Made by a program: the position numbers and the translations under genes | Part shown: piece after piece, positions 49,686-62,160 of the stretch | Layout: each line of letters starts with the position of its first letter | Numbering within the stretch: the stretch's first letter is position 1 | Notes under the pieces: model-generated | What the model was told of the DNA's origin: nothing | The model's database searches: none | Seen by the model: the letters and a program-made list of their open reading frames with translations, nothing else | NCBI GenBank assembly: GCA_024760905.1 | Contig: CM045733.1 | Coordinates: 21,762,501-21,826,500 of the forward strand | Reading direction: 5' to 3' | Source: Plotosus lineatus | Lineage: Eukaryota > Chordata > Actinopteri > Siluriformes > Plotosidae | Length of the DNA: 64,000 bases

Positions 49686-49946
49686 GCCTTATATTACTCC
49701 ATAATGTTACTGAACCTCAGCCTAACTAAATAAAGTGACAATGGCATGGTGATTGCGCGCTGTAATCAAGGCTAAAGGCAGTTCATCAAAATATGCACCC
49801 TTTTTTTTTTTTTTGGTCTGGGCAGTATATTCAAAATAAATACAAAGACTGCAAAGATTTGGCATTGCAGGAAACTTGTTTCCTTTGGCTATAGTTAAAT
49901 TTTCAGCTTTCATGCACAATTAAAATAGGATATGCTCATAAGTAAA

Positions 49947-50299
49947 AATGTGGTGGTCTAGTGGTATAGGGCGCTGGATCGCTGATCCAAAGGTTGGGGG
50001 TTCGAGTCCCACTCTCCACAAGGTTGTCACTGTCCCCCCAGTGCAGCTAACTGGGTTATCAAAGGCGGGCCATGTCTCTCACTGTCTATGGTGAGAGGCA
50101 TGTAAAAGAACCATTGCTGACTTTCGTAGAGAGTAGGCTGCAAAGTCGTCAGCGTGTTTCTGTCCCTTGCTAAAAAGGGTTGTGACAGGAAGGGCATCCG
50201 ATGTAAAAACCTCTGCCAAATCAAACGTGCGAATCAGATGATTCGCTGTGGCGACTCCCGAGTAAAAGGGAAAAAGCTGAAAGGAAGATAGACAGACAT
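49947..50299 (+). mobile_element. tRNA-derived SINE, family S, near full length
   Basis: GTGGTGGTCTAGTGGTATAG, B-box GGTTCGAGTCCC, and tail AAAAAGCTGAAAGGAAGATA. The flanking ATGCTCATAAGTAAAAAT occurs on both sides (49931-49949 and 50298-50315), a clear ~17-bp target duplication typical of LINE-type machinery. Confidence 0.92.
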
Positions 50300-50315
50300 G
50301 CTCATAAGTAAAAAT

Positions 50316-53300
50316 CACCCATACCTTTCTTTTAATGAGAACACACCTGTGACTTCAAATACACATCACAATTGTTCTGATCACTGTCTGTTTTTGAATT
50401 TTGATTTCTGTGTATAGAGGTAAGAACCATTTTTTTTCAACCCCATTCACTGAGATTGTGTATTATTATAATTATGTAATTGCTGCTCTTGGTTGATTTT
50501 AATATCAGGATTGTTATTGCTGCTAATACAATGAGTTGCTGCTGTCTCACTCAAGTAGTTACAGGTCTTTTGCATGTGTAGCTTTTTCCTTCCACTCAGC
50601 ACTGTTTCTCTTGCCAGATCTAGTTGGTGGCATTGTTTGTATTTGTTTAATCATGTCGTTTATTTGGACGATGTGTAGCCTTATGGACTGGGCTGTTCTA
50701 TTATGTATTGCACCAGCAATGTTTTGTTCCTCATGAAATGACAAGAAAAGCCATTTGACTTATTTCAATGGGGAGGGCACGACCTATTGTGCTTACTAAG
50801 ACTGGATAATAATGATGACCGTGCTCAGAGCATTATGTTAGAGCTACACGTTCTCATTGATGATGCATAGTCAGCTCTTAGAGGTATTTGATCTAGCAAG
50901 TGACTCACGTCTGACATGAAAATACCTGGAAATAAGTCTTGGAAATATTGATAGCATCACAGTCTTGATGACTGTTCTTCCAGTTAGGAGTGGCAGCTCT
51001 TTTGTCTTCTTTGACAGACAAGTCTTATTTTTATTTATCCATGTATATTTGTTCCAGGCTTCTTGTTTTTATCTCATTAATATGAATTAGTCAGCTTACA
51101 TGGATGTTAATTGGATTTGTGTGTATGATCTGAAGTATGCAAGCCTTTTAATTTTAACAGCACAAGACATTAATAAATTGTAGTAACTCATAATTAACAG
51201 GAAATTGAAGTAATTAAATCAGGATTTACATGAATGAGGATCAGTTTGTCCTAATGCAGAGGTTTTCATTGGATACAACCCCCCCACCAACAAGACTCTC
51301 CTGAACACTATATTTCTTGTGTAATTGCTTCTGTGAATGATGTATAAATAAATTAATTTGTGTCCAGTTTAATAAATGTGGCTTGCTGTGTGAGAAACAC
51401 TCTGGTTTTTCAAATGCAATTCTGGGATTTTTTCCCCCTCCAAGGGTAACTTTTCATCTCTCTGGTCTCTGTAAAGGAAATTGTTTGCTTTTGTACCAGG
51501 AAAAAGTATTTCAGCGTTAACCATTTGTTTGACACACACACAAAAGCACTTTCCTTCATTTTATATGATTGCCCTCTCTTTGATTTCTCAGATGGGACTA
51601 CACAATTAAGAACCACCCATGCCATACTTTCTACCTCTCTGTCTTTCATGCTTAAGTTTTAAGTGATCTAGGATAGGTTGGGATGGATGTTTTTGCTTTT
51701 TAGGCCTGGAGTGTAAATGAATTCTGATTGCTGACGATAGAAGTAATTTCCTTTTTGCTCGGTGTCCCTACTGGGCATGACTCTCAGACCATTTCTGGGC
51801 ATGCTACCAGAGAAAACACTCATTCTTTTGATATAGCACTTATAGATTGTCTCTGAAATATAAAATCCATAAAGTGCAGATGCTCGAGTTCATTTCTAGT
51901 TGTTGCCTGTTCAGCTCGTATGGAATCAATCAAAGGTGTGTTCATTATTTCATAATTTTAAGGTTTGAGGAGTTCTGTCGTTGACTGGATCAGAGGGTCC
52001 TAAAGATTTATAGCTAGTTATGGTTGAAGGTCATATAGTGTACAAGGTGATTAAATCAATGTCCAGGGGAACTTTGGTCTTTTATTGTTTATCCGTAAAA
52101 CAAGTCTACATTTTATCTCTGTACAGCTTTTGGTGTAGTCTGAATATCTTTAGCATGCACTCTTATCTGTAAATGGATGCTTTTTATAACTTGATACATC
52201 CAACAGTGTGAGGGGAATGGATGTTCTATGTTCCTTTGCAATCGCCAGCTTGTTAAATGCATGTTATGTCATGAGGCTTTTTGATCCCTGGAACAAGGAC
52301 AGAGGGACTTGTGTATATAGATGGATTCCTCTAATCCATGTCTGTCAATGTCCCAACATCACAGATTAAGTGGCCTGCTCCACTACAGAAGCAAGTCATG
52401 TAAGAATACAGTATATTCTAGGGATTATGTTTATCTCAGAGCCTCTTGATACCAGCATAAAGTTTCTACAACCAAAGATTATTTGCATTATGTGTGTGAA
52501 GAAACAAAAAGTTCAGAAGTCAAGAAAGCATATAATTTAGAAATGTGTTAATTCATATGCTATAATGTGAATCTTTACTCCATATCTTGTTTTGATTGTG
52601 AAGTGAGACCATTTTTTTACCGTACAAATATTGGCTGTTACAATAACTATAAACAGTTACAAATAAGGATTATGACTCTTAAATAATTACACTATTTATT
52701 TTTTTAAGAAGGTAAGCTGTGCTCACTGTTACATTGAAGGAAACTGGAGAACATTGGAGAGGACAAAGAATTTCGGGAGAGGAGTGAAAGTTTTGGCGAG
52801 TGTCAAAAATATTATAGTTTGTGTTTAGAGTACACTGAGGAAACTATTCAGAACAAAATATTGAAATTTGGAACTTCCACATCATTGCATTCAGTTTTTA
52901 TTCACAATTTGTATAGTGTCCCAACTTTTTTGGAATCCAGTTTGTAACTAAAACGTCCAACCACTGAGTTACAAGTTATGAACATGAAACTGTAGTTACA
53001 GTGTTGGAAAAGAAATGAGAAGAAAGTCTTGCGAACTTTTCTGTTACACGAAAAGTAAGTATATTTTAATAATCAGGTGGTTTTTCTTGACATTTTTGAA
53101 GTTGCAATCTCCTACAATGCATTTGATGGTTTGCATGAGCCTGTCTTAAACAGACACAATGTATATTTTGTTGTGCAAAGACATATACAACACATGCAAA
53201 CTTTTATTCAGTCTGGGTTTAATTCCCCCTGAAGTAATACCCATGTTACAGCAACAGTGCGCACTAAAAGCTTAAATTCATATTTACTCATGCTAAATGA

Positions 53301-54628
53301 TACAGGATTTATTTTGCAGGAGCTTGATCCCTAAATGTTTTACACAACCACACAGTCCTATGCTTCTGCAATCTTGCAGTTTTTTTTCTGTTTGTTGTGT
53401 AAAATGACACGGCACGAGAGAGTTCAGGGGAGAGAACCCAATGGAAGAGTAGTATTTTCAACATTGTATGAAAAAAATCTTTTTTTTGTTTGTGATTTCA
53501 CTCAAGAAACTTTCTGAAGATATCTTGAGTGCACATTGGCCTCTAAACTACAAACAGTGGCTGTTTATTCCCCCTTCCCTGGCTGTTTATATCTTGTGCC
53601 AATAAACCATAATTTCTACATTTGGTATGATGCCAGCACTGAGAGGGAAAGTCCTATAAATGGATTGTTTTTAGCCGATGATAATTTTCCAGTTCGAATA
53701 GCTTTTATTGCAGAAAGCTGTCCAGCGTCTTGTGTACTAGAAAAAAATTATACAATAGCGGAGTACCTGCTTGTAAAAGGAGTTTCTTGGAAAGTAGGTT
53801 GTGTTGATGTTTATCATTTATATTCTCCTGTATACTGCCTTGAAACCTTGACAGTGGGATTTTTTTTATGAGATCCTAGTTATGAATATTGCAAGTTAGG
53901 GAGTTCGTATTTGTGCAGCAGATAAGCGCATGCTTGCTTGTATGGTACTGTGAAGACATGGCAGTTCATGCATGTCATCAGCATCCACCCTGCAGTGACC
54001 ACCAATAATAAATGAATCTAATCGTTCCTTCATCCCTTCATCATGTTGACAGATACAACTATAACTGGAAGAAATAGAAGCTTGAGGATTTGGTTAAAGT
54101 CTCTCTTGAATTTCAGGAAGCAAGTCCTATTTTTTGAAATAATAACAGATTCTGATCAAGCATCCTGTGTGTATGCTATATGTGCAAGCCACTAGCTAAA
54201 CCTTTCAAATCGCATACAATGTGTCCAGTCCCCTGTGTACTAATCAACCATTTCCTAGCTTCCTCCCTCAGATTGTCCAGTGCCAGCAGCGGCCTCCATG
54301 CTAGCGTAAGGTTATTTAGATCCTTATGAAAGCCTGATTTAAATATCCAACCAGTGTGTTTTCAGAAGAGAAACCGTTCTGCTTTGAATCAAAATTAATT
54401 ATGTTCTTCCTTCAAATAGGACTGAGCTCTTGAATGAGTGCTTGTCATCTGAATGGTGTAGTCTTCTCTCTTGCATGACTGCAGGGGCTGCGGGGCCATG
54501 CAGTGTTTCATTAATGATCGCAGTCGGCATGCTGTTGTGTATACAGAGCTGCCGCATACCTCGGTTTCATGTTGACAACCTTATTTACATTTTGTATGTG
54601 TGATCCTATGCAGATTACCTTTTATAAT
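50316..54628. other. AHCYL2 intron 1, long repeat-poor stretch
   Basis: About 4.3 kb with few recognisable repeats. 52855-52945 contains GTGTCCCAACTTTTTTGGAA, a motif found at the end of a common fish DNA repeat. Short frames (for example 53536-53871, 111 codons) lack recognisable domains. Conserved non-coding enhancers are possible but cannot be judged from one genome. Confidence 0.5.
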
Positions 54629-56885
54629 GCACATCACCCATTCCAACCTGCCTGCACACGCTTCTTCACCTCTTTTCCACACTCCCTTGCGCTGGATTGT
54701 TGAGCCGAAGTACTTAAAATCCTCCACCTTCCTTATCTCTGCTCCCTGTAACATCACCGTTCCTCCTGGGTCCTTCTCATTCACACACATGTATTCTGAT
54801 TTACTGAGGCGCACCTTCATTCCTCTCCTTTCCAGGGCATACCTCTACCTCTCTAAATTTTCCTGCACTTGTTCTCTGCTCTCACTACAGATCATAATGT
54901 CATCTGCAAACATCATGGTCCATGGAGATTCTTGTCTAACCTCGTCTGTCAGCCTGTCCATCACCATCGCAAACAATAAGGGGCTCAGAGCTGACCCTTG
55001 ATGCAGTCCCACCTCCACCACTCTAACATACTTCTCTGCCACTCCAGACTTCCTCATACAATACCACAGTTCTTCTCTCGGCACCCTGTCATATGTTTTC
55101 TCCAGATTCACAAAGGCACAATGCAGCTCCTTCTGACCTTCTCTGTACTTCTCTACTAACATCCTCAAAGCAAACACTGCATGTGTGGTGCTCTTTCATG
55201 AAGCCAAACTGTTGTTCACAAATGCTGACCTCTGCCCTTAGTCTAGCTTCCACTATTCTTTCCCATAACTTCATCGTATGGCTCATCAACTTTATCCCTC
55301 TGTAGTTGCCACAACTCTGCACGTCTCCCTTGTTCTTAAAAATGGGCACCAGCACACTTCTCCTCAAATTCTATGGCATCCTCTCACTCTCCAAGACCTT
55401 GTTGAATGTTCTTGTCAGGAAATCTACTGCTTTCTCTTCTAGACACTTCCTTACCTCCACCGCTATGTCATCAGGACCAACTGCCTTTCCATTCTTCATC
55501 CTCTTCAATGCCCTCCTCACTTCTCCCTTACTAATCTTTGCTACTTCTTGGTCCTCGACAGTCACCTTTTCTGCTCTTTTTTTTTTTCTCTCTCTCTCAT
55601 TTTCCTCATTCATCAGCTCTTCAAAGTACTCTTTCCATCTTCTCAGCACACTTCTGTCATCAGTCAATACATTACCCTCTCTGTCCTTAATCACTCCAAC
55701 TTGCTGTACGTCCTTCCCATCTCGATTTTTCTGCCTTGCCAACCTGTATAAATCATTTTCTCCCTCCTTACTGTCCAGCCTAGCATACAAGTCATCATAC
55801 GCCCTCTGTTTGGCCTTTGACACTGCTACCTTTGCCTTACGCGGTGTCTCCCTGTACCCCTGTTTACTCTCTTCGGTCCTCTCAATGTCCCACTTCTTCT
55901 TAGCTTCTCAGCTTCTTTTGTACACGCTCCTGCACTTCCTCATTCTACCACCAAGTCTCCTTATTTCCTCTCCTTCCAGATGACACACTAAGTATTCTCC
56001 TATCTGTCTCCCTGTCACATTGGCTGTAGTTGTCCAGTCATCTGGCAGCACTTCCTGACCCCCCCCCCCCCCCAAAGGCTGTTTCAACTCCTCTTTGAAG
56101 ACAACCCGACACTCTTCCTTTTTCAGCTTCCACCACTTTGTCTTCTGCTCTGCCTTTGCCTTCTTCACATTCCTCACCATCAGCGTCATCCTGCACACCA
56201 CCATCCTATGCTGTCTGGCAACACTCTCACCCACTTCTACTTTGCAGTCACTGACTTCCTTCAAATTACATCGCCTGCACAAGATGTAGTCTACTTGTGT
56301 GCTCCTACCTCCACTTTCATAAGTCACCCTATGCTCCTGTCTCTTCTGGAAGAAAGTATTTACCACAGCCATTTCCATCCTTTTTGCAAAATCTACCAAC
56401 ATCTGTCCTTCTGCGTTCCTGTCCTGGATACCAAACCTGCCCATCACTTCCTTGTCCCCTCTGTTTCCTGCACCAACATGTCCATTGAAGTATGCCCCAA
56501 TGACTACTCTTTCATCTTTGGGGGTATTCTGCATCACTTCATCTAACTCACTCCAGAATCTCTCCTTCTCTTCTAGCTCACATCCTGCCTGTGGGGCATA
56601 AGCACTAATAACATTGAACACCACACCTTCAATTTCTAACTTGAGACTCATCACTCTGTCTGACACTCTTTTCACTTCTAGAACATTCCTGACAAACCCC
56701 TCCTTCAAGATGACTCCTACTCCATTTCTCTTCCCGTCCACACCATGAAAAAAAAACAGCTTAAACCCTGCTCCTAAGCTTCTAGCCTTGCTACCTTTCC
56801 ACCTGGTCTCCGGAACACACAGTATGTCCACCTTCCTCCTATGCATCATGTCAGCCAGCTCTCTACCTTTTCCTGTCATAGTTCC
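54629..56885 (-). mobile_element. RTE-like LINE family 2, 3'-truncated copy
   Basis: Minus strand. The 323-codon endonuclease frame (56879-55908) opens MTGKGRELADMMHRRKVDIL and carries PETRWKGSKA, SAYAPQAGCELEEKERFWSE and VVIGAYFNGHVGAGNRGDKE; the usual ADFNGH Asp is changed to Tyr in this copy. 55823-55371 and 55367-54845 carry the linker and RT up to [20 protein letters not shown]. The sequence stops at about 54629 without the 3' tail, an unusual form for a LINE. Confidence 0.88.
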
Positions 56886-56894
56886 AACATTGAA

Positions 56895-57060
56895 AGTCCC
56901 TACTTACTGATCCGGTATGACATTGTTTGTTTCTTGTGATTCGCATATTTTACTTGGCATTAGTTTGACGCAGGATGCCCTTCCTGACGCAACCCTCTGT
57001 ATTTATCCAGGCTTGGGACCGGCGTGAGGGAGAGACACTGGTTTGTGCTCCCCCCAACGG
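56895..57060. mobile_element. Repeat fragment, class unknown
   Basis: Contains GACGCAGGATGCCCTTCCTG and GGCTTGGGACCGGCGTGAGG, words of a common fish interspersed repeat. It joins the LINE 5' end to the family-B fragment. Confidence 0.4.
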
Positions 57061-57064
57061 CTGC

Positions 57065-57327
57065 ATTTTGAGAGTGAATTTGATTAAAATGTATCTATTT
57101 AAAACTATTTTGCTTGAATTTAATTTATTTGAAATTAATGTTGATATTATTTTACAATGTTATGTTTTTAATAATTGATTTAGGGGTGTTTTATGAGATA
57201 CGCTAATGGTATTTATGGAATTATAGTGCAGTATGAGCGTCATATGTCACTGTAGCAACTTGCGTTCACTTTCAACTTGCGTTCGGCCGTCTGGAACCAA
57301 TTATAAACGTAAGTCAGGGAGCGTCTG
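57065..57327 (-). mobile_element. TIR element family B, partial copy
   Basis: AT-rich TTTGAAATTA block, GGGGTGTTTTATGAGATACG, then terminus CGTAAGTCAGGGAGCGTCTG. The other end is missing. Confidence 0.75.
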
Positions 57328-57356
57328 AATGTTTTCAAATATGTTGATTTCACTTA

Positions 57357-58219
57357 CAGGGATCCCTCGCTAATTCATGCCGCTTCAGTGCATCATGTTT
57401 TTTAAATATTCATTGAATTAAAAAAATAAGGAAATTAAATAGGAATAGTGGGGAAAGTTAAGGAAAATCCCACAAAACAAGCGAATTTATGCAAAAGAAA
57501 AAACATCCCAAACCCCCCATCAAAACCACTGTATTCGACGTAATAAGTGCCCTGCTCCAAACCCCCCCACCCCCCCACCCCACCCCGGTGTTTTTTTTAT
57601 CCTGCATCTCATAACCGCCCTTGTGTACTGGGAGCGAAATGGCAGATCAAACTTACCAATTTTCTTTGATCAGTCTCTTTAACGGTAAAATGAGGCATTC
57701 ACTGCCTGTAAAAGTGAGTTTACATTTGTGCTGTTTTCTGTTTATTTTCAGCTTTCATGTAAGTAATTTGGTTGATACCACAAAATGAATAACACAAATA
57801 CCAGTAAAACTCTTTTATTGTTCTGTTATTATTCATGTTTTCCACCTCGATGGTAATAAGCATTTACCGTTCTACTCTGCTGGTAACATTTTAATAAGCG
57901 CCCACCCACTCCAATTGTTAAAGCGCCCTGGGCGCTTATCACGTCAAATACGATATTTACATTTTTGTGAGGTGCACATCTGTCTGCGCACATACGTCTG
58001 TATGTGTGTGCATTTATATTTTATTTACATCTTATGCATTATTTTTGAATGATTGTAAGCATTTATAGAGTTGAATATGTATTCACTGATATTATAGACA
58101 CACACAAATGTACGTATACGTTAGTCGGGGGGGGGGGGGGGTTGATCATACTTCGTGAAATTCAGTGGTCGTGGGTAGATTTTGGGTCCCAATTAACTGC
58201 GAAAAGTGAGGGATCTCTG
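57357..58219 (+). mobile_element. TIR element family C, complete copy with nested element
   Basis: Ends CAGGGATCCCTCGC and AGTGAGGGATCTCTG are inverted, each next to TA (57355-57356 and 58220-58221), so a pogo/Tigger-like TA insertion. A separate TIR element occupies 57530-57954 inside it. No transposase. Confidence 0.82.
57530..57954. mobile_element. TIR element family D nested in family C
   Basis: TGTATTCGACGTAATAAGTG faces CGCTTATCACGTCAAATACG. The copies of family C at 11250 and 16925 lack this block, so it is a later insertion. Its superfamily is not clear. Confidence 0.65.
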
Positions 58220-58599
58220 TATTCTATAATGATCAGAATGTCCTTGAAAATTTGCACAAAATCCTGGAAATGTCCTTGAAAAGTCCTGGAATTTTTTTAA
58301 AGCAGTTTGTAGGGGCATCATCAAAACAAATTCACATTCAAACCTTATCTTAGAAGTGTATTTATTCAGAGCTCTGCTTTTAGGTAGTACCTAAGTCTTA
58401 TATATATATATATATTTATATATATACTAAAAATTATATTATAAATAGACACAAACTATGCATTCAAGTTTAAGATATAGATTAATTTAATTTTATCCAA
58501 AACCGAGATGAATAGCGTACAAAAGCTGTGACATCAGATTTCCATTGTAGATCAAGAAGTTGAAGAATAATTAAAAGCAACGTTAATATTGTTATTATT

Positions 58600-58828
58600 A
58601 TGCAGCTAACTGGGTTATCAAAGGCGGGCCATGTCTCTCACTGTCTATGGTGAGAGGCATGTAAAAGAACCATTGCTGACTTTTGACTTACTGTCCCTTG
58701 CTAAAAAGGGTTGTGACAGGAAGGGCATCCGACGTAAAAACCTCTGCCAAATCAAACGTGCGAATCAGATGGTTCGCTGTGGCGACTCCTGAGTAAAAGG
58801 GAAAAAGCCGAAAGGAAGACAGACAGAC
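58600..58828 (+). mobile_element. tRNA-derived SINE, family S, 5'-truncated
   Basis: Starts in the body (GCAGCTAACTGGGTTATCAA) with no tRNA head, has a small internal deletion near 58683, and ends GCCGAAAGGAAGACAGACAG. Confidence 0.88.
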
Positions 58829-59460
58829 TGGATCTTAAGAAAAGCAGGATAGCATTTACAGGAATGTCTCTCTGTTTAATAACGCACTAACCATACAGCA
58901 AAAGCACTACTATAGGTACTTGATAACACCTTTTGCTGCTCGATTGTCCATGTTGTTCTGCCGTTTTCAGTGTTCAGTCCCAGCCTAGAAACTCTGTTGT
59001 TTGTAAATGTATCTGGGTAAATGATTTCGTACATCGAGACATTCAATTTCTTAAAAGCTTTTTCGGTGCATGGAGAAGGCAATGTCATAATAAATAATGC
59101 ATGTAATAATAAAACAAATAATCATCAGAATAGATATATAAAGAGAACTGTGTGCACTTGGGTGAGCTCTGAAGACATGCAGAGCAATGTGTTTATTAAA
59201 TCGGTTCCTGCTTATAGAATGAATGATGACAGGAGCACCTGATGGGGATTTTGCCCCTAATACAGGGAAACATAATCGTTGCCTTGTAATATAAGGACTG
59301 TAGAATGAGAGTGGGTCTTGGAGTTCACTGCACGAAAGATTCTGGCAGTTCTATGGTAAAATTAGCTGACGTGGTGATTTATTGATGTCTGTCTGTAAAC
59401 TTAAAGGGGTTATGTGGGTTGGGTTTAACAGAACTGTAAGAACATCAATAAGATTATTGA

Positions 59461-59890
59461 TTCTTCTTCTTTTCCTTTCGGCTGCTCCCTTCAGGGGTCG
59501 CCACAGCAAATCATCCGCCTCCATCTCACCCTGTCCTCTGCATCTTCCTTTCTGATGCCAACGACCTTCATGTCTTCCTTCACCACATCCATAAATCTCT
59601 TTGGTAGTTCCAACCTCAGCATCCTACTGCCAATATACTCACTATCCCTCCTCTGTACACGTCCAAACCATCTCAATCTAGCCTCTCTGACGTTGTCTCC
59701 AAAACATTTTACATGTGCTGTCCCTCTGATGTACTCCTTTCTGATCCTGTCCATCCTCGTTACTCCCAGAGAGAACCTCAACATTTTCATGTCTGCTACC
59801 TCCAGCTCTGCCTCCTGCCTTTTCCTCAGCGCCACTGTTTCTAAGCCATACAACATCGCTGGCCTCACCACCGTCTTGTACACTTTTTTT
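59461..59890 (-). mobile_element. RTE-like LINE family 2, 3'-terminal fragment
   Basis: Minus strand 59946-59491 encodes RPAMLYGLETVALRKRQEAE and EMKMLRFSLG-like ADMKMLRFSLGVTRMDRIRK up to VRWRRMICCGDP, then the tail AGCCGAAAGGAAAAGAAG. Severely 5'-truncated, as is usual for LINE insertions. Confidence 0.88.
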
Positions 59891-60194
59891 TGATTTACAT
59901 GCTCTGTATCACAAGTACACTTCAAAAGAGGAAGAAAAGGGGCCACAGGGAAATGAAGGTTGTATGTCTTTGATGTCTAGCAGGGTGGTTTTTATAGACA
60001 GCAGGACCATGGGGCATTTGTTCGGAAAGAGAGTTGGACCAGTTTAAGCAGAAAAATGTGGCAAACTTGTGGTAGGCATTTTTGTGTTAATAAGCATGAA
60101 CTTGATCAAGTTGCCTTGAAGTGGAGTTGAGTTAGAGATGAAATACTTCATCAAGCCATCTTTCAGTTATAATCTATTTATTTATCTAGTGCCT

Positions 60195-60512
60195 GAGTCA
60201 TAGGACGACCATTGGTGACCCGCCATGAAGGATAACGCCCTGGTTATTATCTTTATGGAGGTTTTCTTGGCAGGATTAGTGCAGTGGTTTGCCATTGTCT
60301 TCTGCTCCTACGGGCAATTTAGAACTGCCAATTAACCTACTGTGCATGTCTTTGGATTGTGGGAGGAAACCGGAGCACCCGGAGGAAACCCACGCAAGCA
60401 CAGGGAAAACATGCAAACTCCACACAGAAATGCACAGGCTGGGAATTGAACCCAGGCCTTCTTGCTGTGAGGTGGACGTGCTAACCACTACGCCACCGTG
60501 CCGCCAGCAGTT
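60195..60512 (-). mobile_element. tRNA-derived fish SINE, third type
   Basis: On the minus strand it reads GGCACGGTGGCGTAGTGGTT (A-box region), TGGGTTCAATTCCC (B-box), and then the widely shared CTCCGGTTTCCTCCCACAAT word. This head-to-tail layout belongs to a very common teleost SINE. Confidence 0.85.
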
Positions 60513-61772
60513 ATAATCATATATCCGAAATACATTCAAGTTTTGATTTTGTTCCATCCATCCTTTTGAAACTTTCCTGAGCAATTAGTTGAACGTTTGT
60601 TCATAGAATTTATTAGAAATCATCATATCTTGGGAGAAGATCCAAACAGGCACAGGGCTACAGCATGATTAAGTAGTTTTCTATGTGATGTCCATAAATC
60701 AGTCACAACATTATCATTTGACAGGTCTGGAGCGAGGCAGCCCAAACAAAACAGGCTGAAATGTACCATGTGTTCTTTCTATCATAGTCTAAATTAACAC
60801 TTTCAGTAGTTTGTGTCACAATAGCTTTTCAGACCAGTTGTACTATGCTTGGTTCCTCATGCACATCACCAAGCCTTCCGTAACCGTAACCCTCTTGCCA
60901 GTTATTTTCCTCCTCCATGTTGGTTAATGGGTCTGTTTGCTTCTCACAAAGGTCTGCAACAGTGTAGATGCACATATTGTGTGTGTGTTCATGTTTTTCA
61001 AAATTGACAATTATTTGTCAGGAAAATATTGAAGGTATTATGTTAACCTGTTTTTAGGGATGAGTAAATGTAATCATTCACAGTGAGGACTCGTTTTAAA
61101 AACTGCTGTGTCACAAAGAACCCTTTCAACGGAGCTGCTCTCCAGTCTGGACCGTTTCATCTCTGCCTGCCGCTACAAGGCTGTTACCGTTTCTATACAG
61201 AACCTATTGTACAGGTCTGGTAGTCTCTCAGCATTTTATAGCAAGCAACAGGATGTTACGATACATCTTAGTTTGAGTCACTCTATCGCTACATGCTTTT
61301 TATACCCACATGTTGTCTGACTGATATGGTGTTTAAAGTAGGAGCTGCACTTAAACGACTTGCCTAAATATGAGTTTGACACCACAGTGCATTGTAGATG
61401 ATTATAGTCCTGCATGAAGGAAAATTCTATTTTCAGTAGCATGCCCACCCAAACCCGTCATATTATTAGCACTTCACCTTTCAGCTCCCATAATTACAAT
61501 GAGACATAATACACATTAAATGTTTATTGTGGCGCTGCGGGCCACGCCCACAAGCAGGATTTCAAAGCGCATTCCCTGCTTGACAGATCAGAGGTCCAAA
61601 CTCAACTTTAACTTGATTCCTTGAGGGATCGGAGGTCCACACAGAGGTCCAAAAACTTTGGAAAATGTTTTTCATAACCCGGAATTTTTGTACCCAAGGG
61701 GTTTCGTAAGTAGGGGGCCGATCGTACTTTAGATGTTGGCTTTCAAGCACATTTATCTTACAACAAGAAAGT

Positions 61773-62160
61773 GCTGGGTTTGTGTCTCAGGCCCAGTGAA
61801 GGCATTTCTCTATGGAGTTTGCACGTTCTCATGTTTGCAAAGGCCTTCTTTGGGTGTTCCAGTATCATCTCACAGTCCAAAGGCAGGCACATTAGGTTAA
61901 TTGCCTATTTTAAAAAATCGCTTACCCCTATGTATGAGTGGTTGAGTATGAGTGAGTGTTGCCCCTGCAATGGACTGGATGTTCAGGGTGTACCCTACCG
62001 TCACTCAGTTGGCTGAGATGTGTGGTTACTCAGTGTTTAAGGGTCTGGGTTACAGATCTGAAGGTCAGGGTCTCACCCCAAGGTGCCACTGTTGGGCCCT
62101 TGAGCAAGGCCCCTTTAACCCTCAACTTCTCATTTGTATGGAATTGATTTGTGATAAATA
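61773..62160 (+). mobile_element. Two adjoining SINE relics
   Basis: 61773-62015 contains GGAGTTTGCACGTTCTC and TCTCACAGTCCAAAGGCAGG, words of the third-type SINE. 62022-62160 has GGTTACTCAGTGTTTAAGGG, GTCAGGGTCTCACCCC and TTGAGCAAGGCCCCTTTAAC, a different tRNA-like SINE end. Both are diverged. Confidence 0.6.

Noticed and set aside
53335..53871. Two open frames of 60 and 111 codons in AHCYL2 intron 1
   Set aside because: No motif, no splice context and AT-driven composition; treated as chance.
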